DNA of 64,000 nucleotides from Impatiens glandulifera (Eukaryota; Streptophyta; Magnoliopsida; Ericales; Balsaminaceae): the NCBI RefSeq assembly GCF_907164915.1, contig NW_025919456.1, positions 1 to 64,000 of the forward strand. The letters are read 5' to 3'. The notes below the pieces were generated by a model, which ran no database searches, was not told the DNA's origin, and saw nothing but the letters and a program-made list of their open reading frames with translations. The position numbers and the translations under genes are program-made. Position 1 is the stretch's first letter, and each line of letters starts with the position of its first letter. Shown in pieces: positions 23,033-35,127 of the stretch.

Positions 23033-25855
23033 ATGTCTAGGTCACGGTATAGATCTCTCCTTATCTCCTTGATCTATTTATCTTCCTTTGATCGTTAATC
23101 GTAGTTCTATTGGTTTGGTATCGACATCTGTAGTTTGATTTCTAAATGTTAATCTTATTTCCGGTAGTCAAAATGAAAGTCTTGTCAGTGAGTCTTAAAT
23201 TATTTGTTTGGAAAGCAGAGTGACATTTATGATTTATCTGAGTGTGTATGCTTGCTGCATCTGTTAGATCTAGTTTTCAATTGTGGAAGTTTTGATTGAT
23301 TTTGTTTATTGGCTTTTTGAACTTTTATTTGCATTTGTTAACCCTAGCTGTTTGTATAAGATTGATTTCTGATTAAACAATTGGGAACATTGACTTCATC
23401 TGGAAATGGGTTTTTATTTTTATCTGAATCTAAGTCTCACTTTGATCTTTTTCTGAAACTGTCATGCCCCAAAGTAAGATTCTTTATACTTTAAGCTATC
23501 CTAGTTTGTTTTTAGGACTAGAATTTTGAGGGAGACCTGTCTCACTTTGAAAAAGACCAATCATTTTTTTAATAGAGATTCATATACGTTTATATATTAG
23601 TAGTCTTGATCTGGGTCATATCCATTTCCAAATGGGATTGCACACGGGAGAGAAACCAGCCCATATAGTGTTTTTCCAAAACCACACATTATGTCTTACC
23701 TCCAAAATATCAATTGGAATTTGGTTGAGTTGACATGGGAATATGAATGGAAGAGTTAATCATTTCAGCTATGGTTTTAAGAGATTCTTGTAATTTTATT
23801 AGAATCCAAACGAATTCAGTTAATTCAAAATTATGTTACTGTTAGTATTGATTCTCTTTTGATTGGTTAAACAGCCATTGCGATAATTTTATTCATAGGG
23901 CAAGGAGTATTTAGAAATGTTAACATTCATAAATGCACTATTTCACTAGTTTGAGAGCAAGTACCATTATTTACATTAGAGATTCGAACAAATTTTTATA
24001 TGCACAGGACGTCGTGGTTAGTTGATAGCAGTAGAATCGCCTCGAAAATCAAAAGCGCGTCCAGTCCAAGTGATGATCGTGAAAGAGTTGTTTGGAATAG
24101 TGACCCGACTAAAGCCTGTCCTAACTGTCAACACGTCATTGACAATAGTGATGTAAGTATTATTTTCATTCTATGTAGGATGATGACATATGTGAGAATT
24201 TCGTGTCAAATTAGAAATAGACGAAAAATAAGCTATTATTAGGATTTGACGAGTCTTCATTCTTACTCAGGTTACTTTGGAGTGGCCGGGTTTGCCTAGA
24301 GGAGTGAAATTTGATCCGTCTGACCAAGAAATCATATGGCATTTGCTTGCAAAAGTCGGTGTGGGTAACCTAAAGCCACATCCTTTTATTGACGAGTTTA
24401 TTCCTACAGTTAATAAGGAAGATGGTATCTGTTATACTCACCCTAAAAATTTACCAGGTATGTATGTATTGACTGCTTGAAAACACTTATTGTTTATGTT
24501 TCTGTATCTGGATCCAGTTCCGCACTCGAAAACACAAATAAACCTCCATCAAATTATCTATACATTCATGAATTACATCATTAACCAAAATATCCTCCAT
24601 ATATAAAATTTATACATAGTGTTATTTTATTCAAATAACCCAATTTTTAGTAATCTACATTCTACACAAAACAATGTTATTTGAAAATAACTCACTGGTT
24701 ATCTTTATTTTTTGTTTTCAAAATAGTTCTGGTATGAAATGCATGACCTTAAAAACATATGATCTTGTGCTTTACGTGAGCCTTAACCAAAGTTTGAACA
24801 AGGTCTTGGAAACTAAATTTAGCCATATACAGATTCACTTTTTTTTTATGAAATGGATCTAGATACTTGTGTTTCCAAAAGAAAAACTGAAATGATGTAT
24901 AAGTTCTCTAGGTGTTAAGCAAGATGGGAGTGTTTGCCATTTCTTCCATAGAGCAATTAAGGCTTACAATACCGGAACTCGCAAACGTAGAAAGATACAA
25001 GATGAGGACTTTGGCGACGTTCGTTGGCACAAAACAGGGAGAACGAAACCAGTAATTCTTGATGGAGTCCAAAAAGGATGTAAGAAAATTATGGTTCTAT
25101 ATTTGACTGCAACTAAAGGAGGAAAAGCTGAGAAAACAAACTGGGTTATGCATCAATATCATCTAGGAACAGAAGAAGACGAGAAAGATGGAGAATATGT
25201 CATTTCGAAAGTTTTTCATCAGCAACAGCAAGGAAAACCTACTATCGATAAGTTTGATCAAGATTTTCTTGATCAGATCGTTAATGTTGAACCTGTTACT
25301 CTTCCAAAAGTAGATCCGGTCACACCAAAGTCTGTTACTCCTGAAATGAGGACTTATAATCCTGAAGAAGAAGACCTTAATGATCGAATGTCTGAAATAA
25401 ATGAAAATGAAGAACCAATTGGAGAAGAACCCAGATGGTCACAGCTTCTTATGGATTCACAACTTCTTCTGGATTCACAGCAGCTAGTTGAAGGTCTTTC
25501 ATTGTGTGAAGATCTTCTACGAAGCCAGTCTCCTAATAGAGATGAGGATGAAAATGAAAACGATGAATTGAATGGAAGACGGTGTCTGGCTGATTATGCT
25601 AGTCTCGGCTCTGAGAGCCTAAAGAATGATTTGGAGGAATGCAGTCGAGAAGAAGACTTGGTTCTTGATCCAGCAAATATTGAACTTGAGACGCCACCAG
25701 ATTTCCGATTAAGCCAACTTGTATGTTTCATTCTTTTTGAGGAATTCGTCATTTACTTAGACCTGATGATACTAATTGCGATTCTATCTTATCTGCAGGA
25801 CTTTGCATCGCAGGAGAGCTATCTTGCTTGGGGAAATGGTAAGCTTGGTGACTAA
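23033..25855 (+). CDS. SOG1: SOG1-type NAC transcription factor (DNA-damage response master regulator), 403 aa, five exons
   Basis: Exons 23033-23046, 24008-24152, 24271-24457, 24912-25720 and 25799-25855 join to 403 codons. The N-terminus has the SOG1-specific leader with [13 protein letters not shown] and [12 protein letters not shown] (residues about 42-53), followed by the NAC domain from about residue 58 ([20 protein letters not shown], then [20 protein letters not shown]). SOG1 is the plant functional counterpart of p53: ATM/ATR kinases phosphorylate its SQ motifs and it then switches on cell-cycle arrest, repair and death genes. Here SQ motifs fall at residues 292, 298, 304, 320, 383 and 389; the 6-residue spacing of the first three matches the known cluster. 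[13 protein letters not shown] keeps the Thr studied as a casein-kinase site. At 403 aa it is somewhat shorter than the Arabidopsis protein, which I recall as about 450. The first coding exon is only 14 bases. Confidence 0.97.
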
Positions 25856-26769
25856 ATTAACAAATTAGACTGTTAAGAAATGTTGTTGTGTACTTATTTT
25901 GTACTATTTTCCGTGTTTCTTTTGGCCATAAGTGTAAACTAAACTTATTGAAGAAACCAGGTTGCTTCAATTGTTGATGAAATTTGGCTAATGTAAAGTT
26001 TTTGAAACAGTTTTTGGTAGGTGTCTAACATGAAGAAAAAATTGTGCTAGATCTCTTTATATGTTTGTAACTAAAACATCAAATATTACATGTCTAATTT
26101 TTAGAATGTTCATAATTAGACTTAGGCACTGGATTGTGCAATCACGGTCTAGTTAAACACGATGTTGGTATTAAGACACAAACAGAGTTAAGCACACAAA
26201 TGAAAATGAGTCCGTAAACACGAGTTAGCACGGTTATTCTTGAGCAGACTTTTTAAGAAGAGATCCTATAATGTAGTACAGTATGACACGCATAAAATCG
26301 GGTTTTAACTCGAAACGATTAAAGGTTTGACACAGATATAGAAAAAGAATTTGAATGAGCCGAGATTATGATGATTATATAGATAGTGAAGGGTTGTAAT
26401 AAATAATAATTTGAAATGAGTCAGTATTTAAGAAATAACTAGGTATAGATAGAATGAGGACCAAGTCTTATAAATAATGTTGAATTGTCTAAGGTATCAT
26501 GTTCACAAAACACAACAGAAAGAAACAAGGAAAATGAAAATGATGGTACAGTAGAGAGGATGTAAGGTGCACGTGGGGAAGAGATAAGGCTGCCAGTTTG
26601 ACCTATATCACTTGTGGGTTTCTTTGTCGGGTTGATGTGGCAAGGCCTTGTATGGCCGACACCATAATAACTCAAATATATGATGACTATTTTTTTTGGA
26701 TTAGTTTGATTAGTTAATTTGACCAGCTTTTTGGTTAACTGATCTGGTGTGTTTAGTTTATGTTTGATA

Positions 26770-27311
26770 GTAGGGTAGACAATTTTGGACACGAAAACAC
26801 GATTCGGACCGAACACAGAAAAATCAGGTTAGGATAATGTATTTTTTTGTTCGGATCAAAATCAGGTCGACCTGTTTAACCTGATTAATAAACATGTCAA
26901 AATCGGGTCGACCTGACATGACTCAAAGTAGACACGATAACCCATTTACAAGTTTCTTTTGTTGAGTTTTGTGTTATTCTTTCTTAGTCACTCACTTGTT
27001 TTTTTTTTGTAAAATTTTGTAAAAGTGAAATTGTGATTTAACTTCATTTTTATTTTGTATTGATGTCATTTTAATTTAAAATATAGAGATATGAATTAAT
27101 TACATTGGGTTTGGTTCGAGTTGAGTTAGATAAATCAGGTCAAACAGGTCAAACGGGTCAGGTTCAGGTCAAACACAAATAAACAGGCCAGGTTCATGGT
27201 AAAGATTTTGGACCCAAATTATTAAACAGGTCAGATTTATGTTAGAATCGTTGAACCCGTTAACCTGTCAACCTGAACCCGCCAACCTGAAACTTACCTA
27301 AATTGTCACCC
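26770..27311. mobile_element. Mutator-type MITE, 542 bp, with 12-bp target duplication
   Basis: TTATGTTTGATA occurs immediately left (26758-26769) and right (27312-27323). The left end GTAGGGTAGACAATTTTGG and the right end reverse-complemented GGGTGACAATTTAGG form imperfect terminal inverted repeats. The interior is noncoding and rich in GGTCAGGTTCAGGTCAAAC-like repeats and their complements, typical of a widespread plant MITE group. The duplication length (9-12 bp) favours Mutator over hAT. Confidence 0.8.
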
Positions 27312-28142
27312 TTATGTTTGATACGATTAACCGTTCAATAAATTATTCTTCAAAATTAATGATGTCGTTTTATTTAATTTATTTGTAATAGTTTATTCGT
27401 ATCTCACAAGGGTAGATTTGATTCTCACTATAAACGCTTTGAAGTCTCTATAATTTAAGAAGATTTATTCGTACAAAGTATCGTAGTAACTTATTTGTAG
27501 TCGCGATAAATATGAATTAAATAAGTTTATTCATTAAAACCTCTAATATGCAGTTTGATTCAACTTTCTAATTATTTTCTTGTTGCAACTTATTCAGTTA
27601 TTCACATCCCTTTCTAATATGTATATGATACATTTAATTCTTAAATCTAAACTTAACAAGGAATTGAATAAATGTGAATTCAAGCCATATATTTTACAAA
27701 ATTTATTGTACCGGTTTGAAAACACCTTGGAACTAGAGTTGAAGTGTAGTTGAACGAACTAATGTTATTAAATTTATTAATATATATATATATATATATA
27801 ATAAAGTATATTTTAGAACATTATTTCATTTAAATCTTAAGATATATTTTTTTTAAAGTAAAAAAAAAAAAAAAAAAAGTTCAAACACAGCTCCAGTTAG
27901 ATAAAGGAGTTCCAACCAATGCAATGGATATTCTTTAAACTCCTGACAACTAGTGCTTAGGCTTTTTCTAAGCCAAACTAGTTGGGTGTGTTAAATGTTT
28001 GAATTCCTAAAGTAATATCCAGATTGTGTGTTCATAGTTATATATATATATATATAATTAATATTATGTATAATAAATTTATGTAGAGAAAGTTCACATA
28101 AAGGTATTGAATAAATAAAACTGATGTAATATATATATTATA

Positions 28143-28751
28143 ATGATACTTAATTTTTAAAGTGTTCGGATTGTCGGGTAGAGAGTTGTGGACTGTGGTT
28201 AATTTGAATATATATGAGAGTAAATAGATATTTTGGTCGGATTGTGGGTTGACCCGCCCATAAACTTAAAACGGTTAAAAATAAAATTAAAAATGATATA
28301 GGTATGGTTTGAACTTGCAATATAACAAAATAAGTACAACCCTTTAACCAACTAGACTAATAACACTTTATATTTTAAATTCAACACCAAATTTGATGAA
28401 TGCGGGACATTTTAACAATATAAGTTCAAGTTTTTAACTCTAATCTATATATATATTGATGCTTAATTTTTAAAGTGTTCGGATTGCCGGGTCGAGAGCT
28501 GTGGTTAATTTGGATATATATGTGAGAGTAAATGGATACTTGGGTCGGATTGTGGGTTGACCCACACATAAACTTAAAACGGTTAAAAATAAAATTAAAA
28601 ATGTTATAAGTATGGTTCGAACTTGCAACCTAACAAAACAAGTATAACCCTTTAACCAACTAGGATAATAACACTTTATGTTTTAAATTCAACACCAAAT
28701 TTGATGAACGCGGGACATTTTAACAATATAAGTTCAAGTTTTTAACTTTAA

Positions 28752-28845
<94 letters not shown>

Positions 28846-29110
28846 GATGCTTAATTTTTAAAGTGTCCGGATTACCGGTGTCGAGAATTGTGGTTAATTT
28901 GGATATATATGTGAGAGTAATGGATACTTGGGTCGAATTGTGAGTTAACCCTCCCATAAACTTAAAACGGTTAAAAATAAAATTAAAAATGTTATAGATA
29001 TGGTCAAACTTGCAACCTAACAAAACAAGTACACCTCTTTAACCAACTAGGCTAATAACACTTTATTATTTAAATTCAACACCAAATTTGATGAACGTGG
29101 TGGTTCATCA
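28143..29110 (-). repeat. Three tandem copies of a roughly 300-bp transposon-like unit with tRNA-like promoter boxes
   Basis: Units begin ATGATGCTTAATTTTTAAAG or a close variant at 28143, 28457 and 28845, and a fragment recurs at 29380-29460. On the minus strand each has a box-A-like and a box-B-like sequence. Unit 1 has TAGTCTAGTTGG and unit 3 TAGCCTAGTTGG (both match TRGYNNARNNG); unit 2 has GTTCGAACC (matches GTTCRANNC). Each unit ends in a TA run on the minus-strand 3' side, which in unit 3 has grown to about 90 bp. A tRNA-derived SINE or a composite element is likely; about 100 bp lies upstream of box A, which is unusual for a SINE. Confidence 0.65.
28754..28843. repeat. TA dinucleotide microsatellite, about 90 bp
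   Basis: An uninterrupted TA run lying between the second and third copies of the tandem repeat unit. Confidence 0.95.
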
Positions 29111-30747
29111 ATAGTTTTTAATCAGTCATAATTCTCTTTTGTCTCTACGCTATAGATTTCACTATTATTAGTGAGCAATATTGGAAGAATTCCGTCATAT
29201 TTATAGAGATAGGGGACATAATTCATATGGATATAGTAAGTCTTGTCTGGACTACTTTAATTGTAGTCATTACATTTTTCCTTTCACTCGTAGTATGGGG
29301 AAGAAGTGGACTCTAGAGGTCAAACTAAATGAGTTGATGAATCAAACTGTATCAATTGTTTTAGATATCGTTCTGCAATGTGAGAGTAAATAGATATTTG
29401 AGTCGGATTGTGGGTTGATCTGCCCATAAGCTTAAAATTGTTAAAAATAAAATTAAAAATGCTCACATTTTTATCGTAATATTTTTTTCATAATTTTTTA
29501 TATTATTATTCGTGCAAATGCACTTGATACATGCTAGTTATTAAAGTTGGTTCATTTGAGTCTCTTACACTTTGCAAATTGCAATGGAGTTGATTTTGCT
29601 AGATTGATATGTTTAATTTATTTTATAAATGTTTCTCTCATTGATAAAATTATAAAGTATCATCCCAATTTTAAGTATTTTGTATCTTGAAGTGTCTAAA
29701 TGTACACAACACAACTGTTAAAGAACACCAATGCAACTTTTCATTATTAATGATTAAACTTGTTTTCTTCTCAATACTATAAAGGGATGAGTGTTCCCAC
29801 AATCATTTACTTATCTATTCTCCAATCTACTAACCTTATTATAATGCAATCACCAAGTAGAAATTCGAAGTTTGATATGTATTTTAAATTAATTAATTGT
29901 AACAAAATTATATTTTTCTATATTTTTGTGAGTCTTAACTCATTGAACCCATCATAACTTAGATAATTAATGATTAATATCAGGAAGAAAAATAAAATCG
30001 TAACGGAGTTCTTGAATTGATATAGGAATCGATTAAATCCCTTAAAGCTAAGAATATATATGTGCAAAACAATATTTGAACCATTCATACGCCGCTAGTA
30101 CTTAATTGTTACGAGAACCACCTCGATCTCAACCATATAAATATTAAAGAGAATTACAAAACTTACATAAATGAAGTTAGCGGAATCAATCATTAAATAT
30201 TTTGAAAAATAAAAAATCAACGTTGTCAGGATAATCAAGGGATCCTAAACTGTCAAGAATTAGAAAGGAAAAATGAATGACAAATTAAAAGAGTTAGTAT
30301 AGATTTTACATTTCAATTCTTTATTATTTATTTCATAAACTTTAATCACAAATTACTCCAACAAAATTAGGGTTTCAATTCAATTACTCAATTTAACCGA
30401 GAAAGAAGTCATTGAAACAAATTTGATTTCACATATGCTCAATACCAAACTAGATAGCAACATAAAATTGCATGCAAGAAAGATCAAAACTTGTGATTGA
30501 ATTCTTATAAATTAGATATTGATTAAGGCTATTTTGTTAGCCCAAAAAAACTAGATGCCATTAATTTACACTGAGTCAAATGGGTGATCGAAGTAGGCTA
30601 GCTAGCTAAGCTGCAACTCCATTGAAAACTGAAAAAAAAAAATGGGGCTATAGCTTTCTCCTCCTAATTCCCATGCACAAAGTGAAGAGGCCATTGGAGA
30701 TTTTTTCCCCTCAAAAAAATGAAACTCCATGCATCGATCTTATAAAC

Positions 30748-30846
30748 CTAGTCATGCCAGCAGAGAAGCATGACTACACACCTTCTGATGATGTAAAGCC
30801 TTACCCTTTGCTCTTTAATCTTCCTCTTTGATCCTCCAAACTTCAT
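30748..30846 (-). CDS. DEVIL / ROTUNDIFOLIA-like (DVL/RTFL) small polypeptide, 32 aa
   Basis: The minus strand has ATG at 30846-30844 and TAG at 30750-30748. The 32-residue product begins [20 protein letters not shown] and continues to [12 protein letters not shown] at the C-terminus. This is the DVL/RTFL domain, recognised by [17 protein letters not shown]. Members are very short plant-specific peptides tied to the plasma membrane that limit cell proliferation along the organ axis; overexpression gives short or rounded organs. The protein is close to domain-only, shorter than many members. It is preceded on the minus strand by a GAAGAAG-rich leader and, further up, TATTTAA near 30938-30946, a plausible TATA box. 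The plus-strand frame 30622-30831 across it is a shadow. Confidence 0.93.
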   Translation of the reverse strand: MKFGGSKRKIKEQRVRLYIIRRCVVMLLCWHD

Positions 30847-33229
30847 TTTTCTTCTTCTTTCTTCTTCTTTGGTCTTTGTAGAGATGAAGATAGAGATATA
30901 TTGGTGTGGTGATGAAGAAGAAGAGATAGATTATATTGAGTTGTTAAATAGGGCAATGGATTAATGGAGATAGAGAGAGTGGTCCAGGACTTGGTCTAGT
31001 CTACAGACAAGAAATGGTTGGGAGTGATAACGTGGACAAAAATGGTGGAGGAACATTATTGAAGGTTGTGTAATGTACTGCCTAACCCTCACTAGACAAC
31101 CCCATTCATATTTGGGTCCCACTTGTTCTTCTTCTATACAAAATTCACCACACAATTTTTTTTATTAATTTCTTTTCATTTTTTTAAGATAAATTAAAGA
31201 TACCGTCCACGTCTACTTTAACAATATTAATAATTCTCTAATTTTTTAAAAATATTTTAGATACACAAACTTAGATTTGAAGGATTAAAAAATTAGATTT
31301 AGTTTGTGATTGGAAAAAATAAAGGGAAAAAAATAATATGTAACAGGAGAAAATTTGAGAGAATATAATATAAAATATTTGTCAAACTACTATTATTATT
31401 TTTAAAATCATAAATTCTCTTTTTTTGAGTTGTTTAGCCCGGTACAGTTTATTTGATATTTTAAAGAATGGAAAGTCTTATCTTTGTTCTTACATTTGAA
31501 AATAATTTTCTTTTCTGTGTAGATATGTTCTTAGAAGGAACAATAGACTAAAGAACATTTTTTTTGGACACTTCCCTTGATGATTGTCCTCAAACGGACA
31601 TGATCGCTTCTGATCAAACCGCCGAGGAAGCTAGATTAAACGAATAGTGAATGAAACAAATGTACCTGGAGGGAAATACATTGATAATTAAATTGGGGAC
31701 GGGTACTTCGGATTCGAATCGCATTCGTCGAGAAGTATAATGATCACAAAGTATCCCTACAATCAAGATCTCGAGAATGGCAAGCATTTTGAAGATGTTA
31801 GAAAATGTGTGAAAAAAGAAAAAAAAAAATCAAGAAATCATAACATTTGATCATTAGTTTTTTTGTGTTTTGTTAGTTTTTTTCAAAAAAAACTCTATTT
31901 GCTAATTTTTAAAAAAAGTTTTAAGTGATTATTGATGAAAATGCACTTAATTTTTTTACTCTACATTATAGTTTTAAAATAATTTTGGTGTTTTAATAGA
32001 AAAAAAAAAGAGTGATTAGATTGATGAAATGATTGTTAAAGTGATAGTTGGATTTTGAGTATAGATATGTAGTGCATAATTTACAAGACTCGCTAGGCTT
32101 GCAAAAGGAGAGGTAACACAAGAGAATGTGGTCGGGACATCTTTCTTGTGACGTTATTTTTTCATTTGTGATGTTGTATTATTTATTTTGAACTACTTTT
32201 GATTTGGTGATGTATCATAACTTGTGTTTATAGTTTGAGTTTCTTTTTTAGATTTGAGTGATTTTCGTAACAGTTTCTTACAAAATCGAATAATAATAAT
32301 AAAAAAATATCGTTCTTCTTAAGGAAAAAAAAGGAAAAAAAAATAGATAAATTAGAAAAAATATATATATGTTATTAAAAAAACTTGCATCAAACAAGTT
32401 CCAACAGTGTAAACACATACAAATGTTGGTAGACATATGAGTTTAAATTAGGGTGTCCCTAGTATCTTTAAATGGTTTGTCTGGTCTTGTTGGATATGGA
32501 GTGTGTGGAGGTGTCTTTTTTGTTCTATTTGTGAACAAGCAATTATTATTTTTATTACCATTCTTAATTTTCCTTTTTTTTCCTTGTACATATGTACATA
32601 CATATATATGCCTCATGTGATCTTATTATGATGGTCTTGTCAATACAATACATGTGATCTTTCTTTAGAAAGGAAACATGCATGTTCAAAGAGAAAAGAC
32701 ATTATAAGATGAATAAGACACATCATTTGAGTAAAGGATTCCCAATCTTTTGCCATACATTTATGTTCCAATGTTTTCATTGAATCTATTTTGTCTGGAG
32801 AGGATGATAATTATAATTTCCACAGTTCAATACGAATTGTACTGTTTGAAACGATTTTTTCTCCGATTGGAAATTGAACGATGTTGGTATTTATGTCGTT
32901 TGTTCCGACTTTAAGAATACTTTTTTTTTTGAATTAAGAAAAACTAGCATGACACTTCCACGACAATGGTCCCCGCTTCCGTTCAAAACACTTTCAGATG
33001 TAATCGAACCGTCGATCTTCAATATAATCTTTTATTTTATAACTTTTAGATTTGTTTTTTCACAATAATATATATTTATTTATTTTAAAAGTTATACATG
33101 TATTATAAAAAAAAAATTAAACGCAAAGAATCTAAAAATGACATAAAAATTATTATCCATAAAAACTAAGATATTAACAAACACGAAGATCTTCAAAAGA
33201 TTAATGAACTCTTTAACCGACTTCATGAG

Positions 33230-33520
33230 TTTCCTAAAAGCCAATCCAAAATGATACACATTAGTCGAATAAGATCACTGAAAATACGTTGATTTTTCTT
33301 CAACCACATAATCTATCAAAAGATAATAGAGATAGTCACTCATTAAGACCCACCATATTTGTCGCATCAATCCAAACATCCCCACAACTGTTGGTAGACT
33401 CGGGCATCACCAATTGTATCTCAGTTTCAAATACTCGTCATCACACAACGATCCAACAAAATGTGAGACACGGATTCAACGTTAATAAGAGACATCAAAC
33501 AACGACAACATTTAACTAAC
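33230..33520 (-). pseudogene. Decayed 3' end of a LINE (non-LTR retrotransposon) ORF2
   Basis: The minus strand reads KCCRCLMSLINVESVSHILL, then DRC (33518 down to about 33440), and after stops and a shift LKKNQRIFSDLIRLMCIILD (about 33300-33240). Cys-x2-Cys followed by ESVSH-x-L-x3-C is the zinc-knuckle (zf-RVT) pattern after the reverse transcriptase of plant LINEs, and a KxNQRIFSD-like phrase is usual near their C-terminus. Several stops make it nonfunctional. Confidence 0.6.
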
Positions 33521-34661
33521 ATTTAATTATATACAAAGATAATTTTATCACAAAAAAAAAAAATCATTTTCTTAAAATTTAATATACACAGTATTCCACA
33601 AAAAATCTTCAAAATCTCCAAAATAGAACTGGCTGAAGATGTAACTCATTGGCTTCTTGTCTTACATATTCATAATGTCCTAAACATGCACATTGCTCCA
33701 TCACCATGCCCTAATTGTCCGAATGATGAAGTTACAAAAGACTATATTAGGGAATTTAGAAAGGAAAGAAGACCCTAAATGAATCAAAACAGGGTCCTAA
33801 ACCTAGCTAAAAAATAAGGTATGGAATTTGATTAGGTTAATTGGTGGGGGCAAAATGGCAATAATGGCAGGCAATAGGTCTCACGTGAAGCTTGAATGGT
33901 TTGTGCCCAGAAATTCCTCTCGAAAATTGAACTGCCAAGTAACCAATTGCCAAACAAAGAGACAAGACAACAACGCTTTTTCATGGCTTGTGTAAACTAG
34001 ACACACCATTACCCATAAATTTATTTATTTGTTTAATTACCCATGCTTTATTAAATTCAAAGCAACATTTTTAATATATTCATCTCGTGTTCCCCCTCCT
34101 TTGTATATCGTTCTGGTTTTTCGAGCCAAAATAAAACTATATATGCCATGATGGTCTCATCTCATATATATAATTACCTTTTCAAATAATTATATGTATG
34201 ATCACTTCAAAAGAAAGAAAACTGCTTTTACATGTCCAACACATGATGACACAAACAAACAGGCATAAATTAATTATGAGTTAACTAAATTAATGTTTAC
34301 TCATAATGTCATACTTCCATTAATATATATACATATATGCACACACAAGTGACAACTCTTATTTACTAGATCTCTCTTCGTGCACATATTTTAAAAAATG
34401 TATATTATTAATTTTAACAATATTTTATTGAATTCGGATATTGTAACTCAAGAGTATTATCTAAGATAGTTTTAGTTTTTAATTTTCTCTCAAAACGCTT
34501 TTTGGGTACTCATTAGATTAAGTTTTTTTAGCTTAAATCGAACAAGTTTATAAATTTGAGTACGTTCGAACTCGACTCTACTGTTACTTACAAGCTTCAC
34601 ACGATTCGAAAGTTTGGACAAAAATTAAATTTTCAAGCTCGAATTCAAATAAAAATTTATT

Positions 34662-34830
34662 TTCAAATGAAAATATCAAACTTCCATACTTATTCAACCT
34701 TCAAAACATTTTAAATGAAAATATCAAACTTCTATACATATTCAATATTCATCCAAACATGATATTTTAAAAATAAAATATCAAACTTACGTACCTATTC
34801 AACATTTAAAACATAATATTTTAAAATGAA
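34662..34830. repeat. Three imperfect tandem copies of a unit of about 50 bp
   Basis: AAATATCAAACTT(C/A)YRTAC followed by TATTCAA and AAAACAT recurs starting at about 34667, 34714 and 34771. Confidence 0.75.
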
Positions 34831-34872
34831 GTAATAGAAATAGTGTAAGTGAAATAATATGAAAAAAATAAA

Positions 34873-35010
34873 GAAACTCTTGTGAATTAGTGATAAAATT
34901 GTGTAAATTAGAGATAATAAGAAGAAATGTAGAAACTCTTGTGAATTAGTGATAAAATTGTGTAAATTAGAGATAATATGAAGAAATGTAGAAACTCTTA
35001 TAAATGAATG
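34873..35010. repeat. Tandem duplication of a 59-bp unit with a partial third copy
   Basis: GAAACTCTTGTGAATTAGTG starts at 34873 and 34932 and, diverged, at 34991. The first two copies are almost identical over 59 bases. Confidence 0.9.
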
Positions 35011-35127
35011 AGAAATTGTGACGAGGAAAAGTCATGTAAAATATGATAATGCGTTAAGAAATTAGGGATCTCTAAATATAATAAGTCATATTTATAGAGT
35101 TATTGTCATCAAATAACTCTAAGAACT

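Larger units (their letters stand above)
25856..30747. other. Intergenic, transposon-rich
   Basis: No host gene seen. It contains the SOG1 3' flank, a 542-bp MITE at 26770-27311, AT runs near 27780 and 28040, and the tandem tRNA-box array with a TA microsatellite at 28143-29460. The frames at 26439-26816 and 29181-29393 are transposon or chance reading frames. Confidence 0.6.
30847..35127. other. Intergenic: DVL promoter, LINE remnant, short tandem repeats
   Basis: No gene seen. 30847-31160 is the leader and promoter side of the DVL gene. 31560-31800 is GC-richer and slightly coding-like but broken by stops; I cannot identify it. A LINE fragment lies at 33230-33520. 33840-33990 contains CACGTG in otherwise unique-looking sequence. 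Two tandem repeats sit at 34662-34830 and 34873-35010. Confidence 0.55.

Noticed and set aside
26439..26816. Minus-strand 125-codon frame
   Set aside because: Crosses into the MITE at 26770, has no domain, splice support or typical exon composition.
28748..29023. Minus-strand 91-codon frame ending in long IYIYIY
   Set aside because: Reads through the TA microsatellite and a repeat unit.
30622..30831. Plus-strand 69-codon frame
   Set aside because: Overlaps the DVL gene on the other strand, which has a clear family match.
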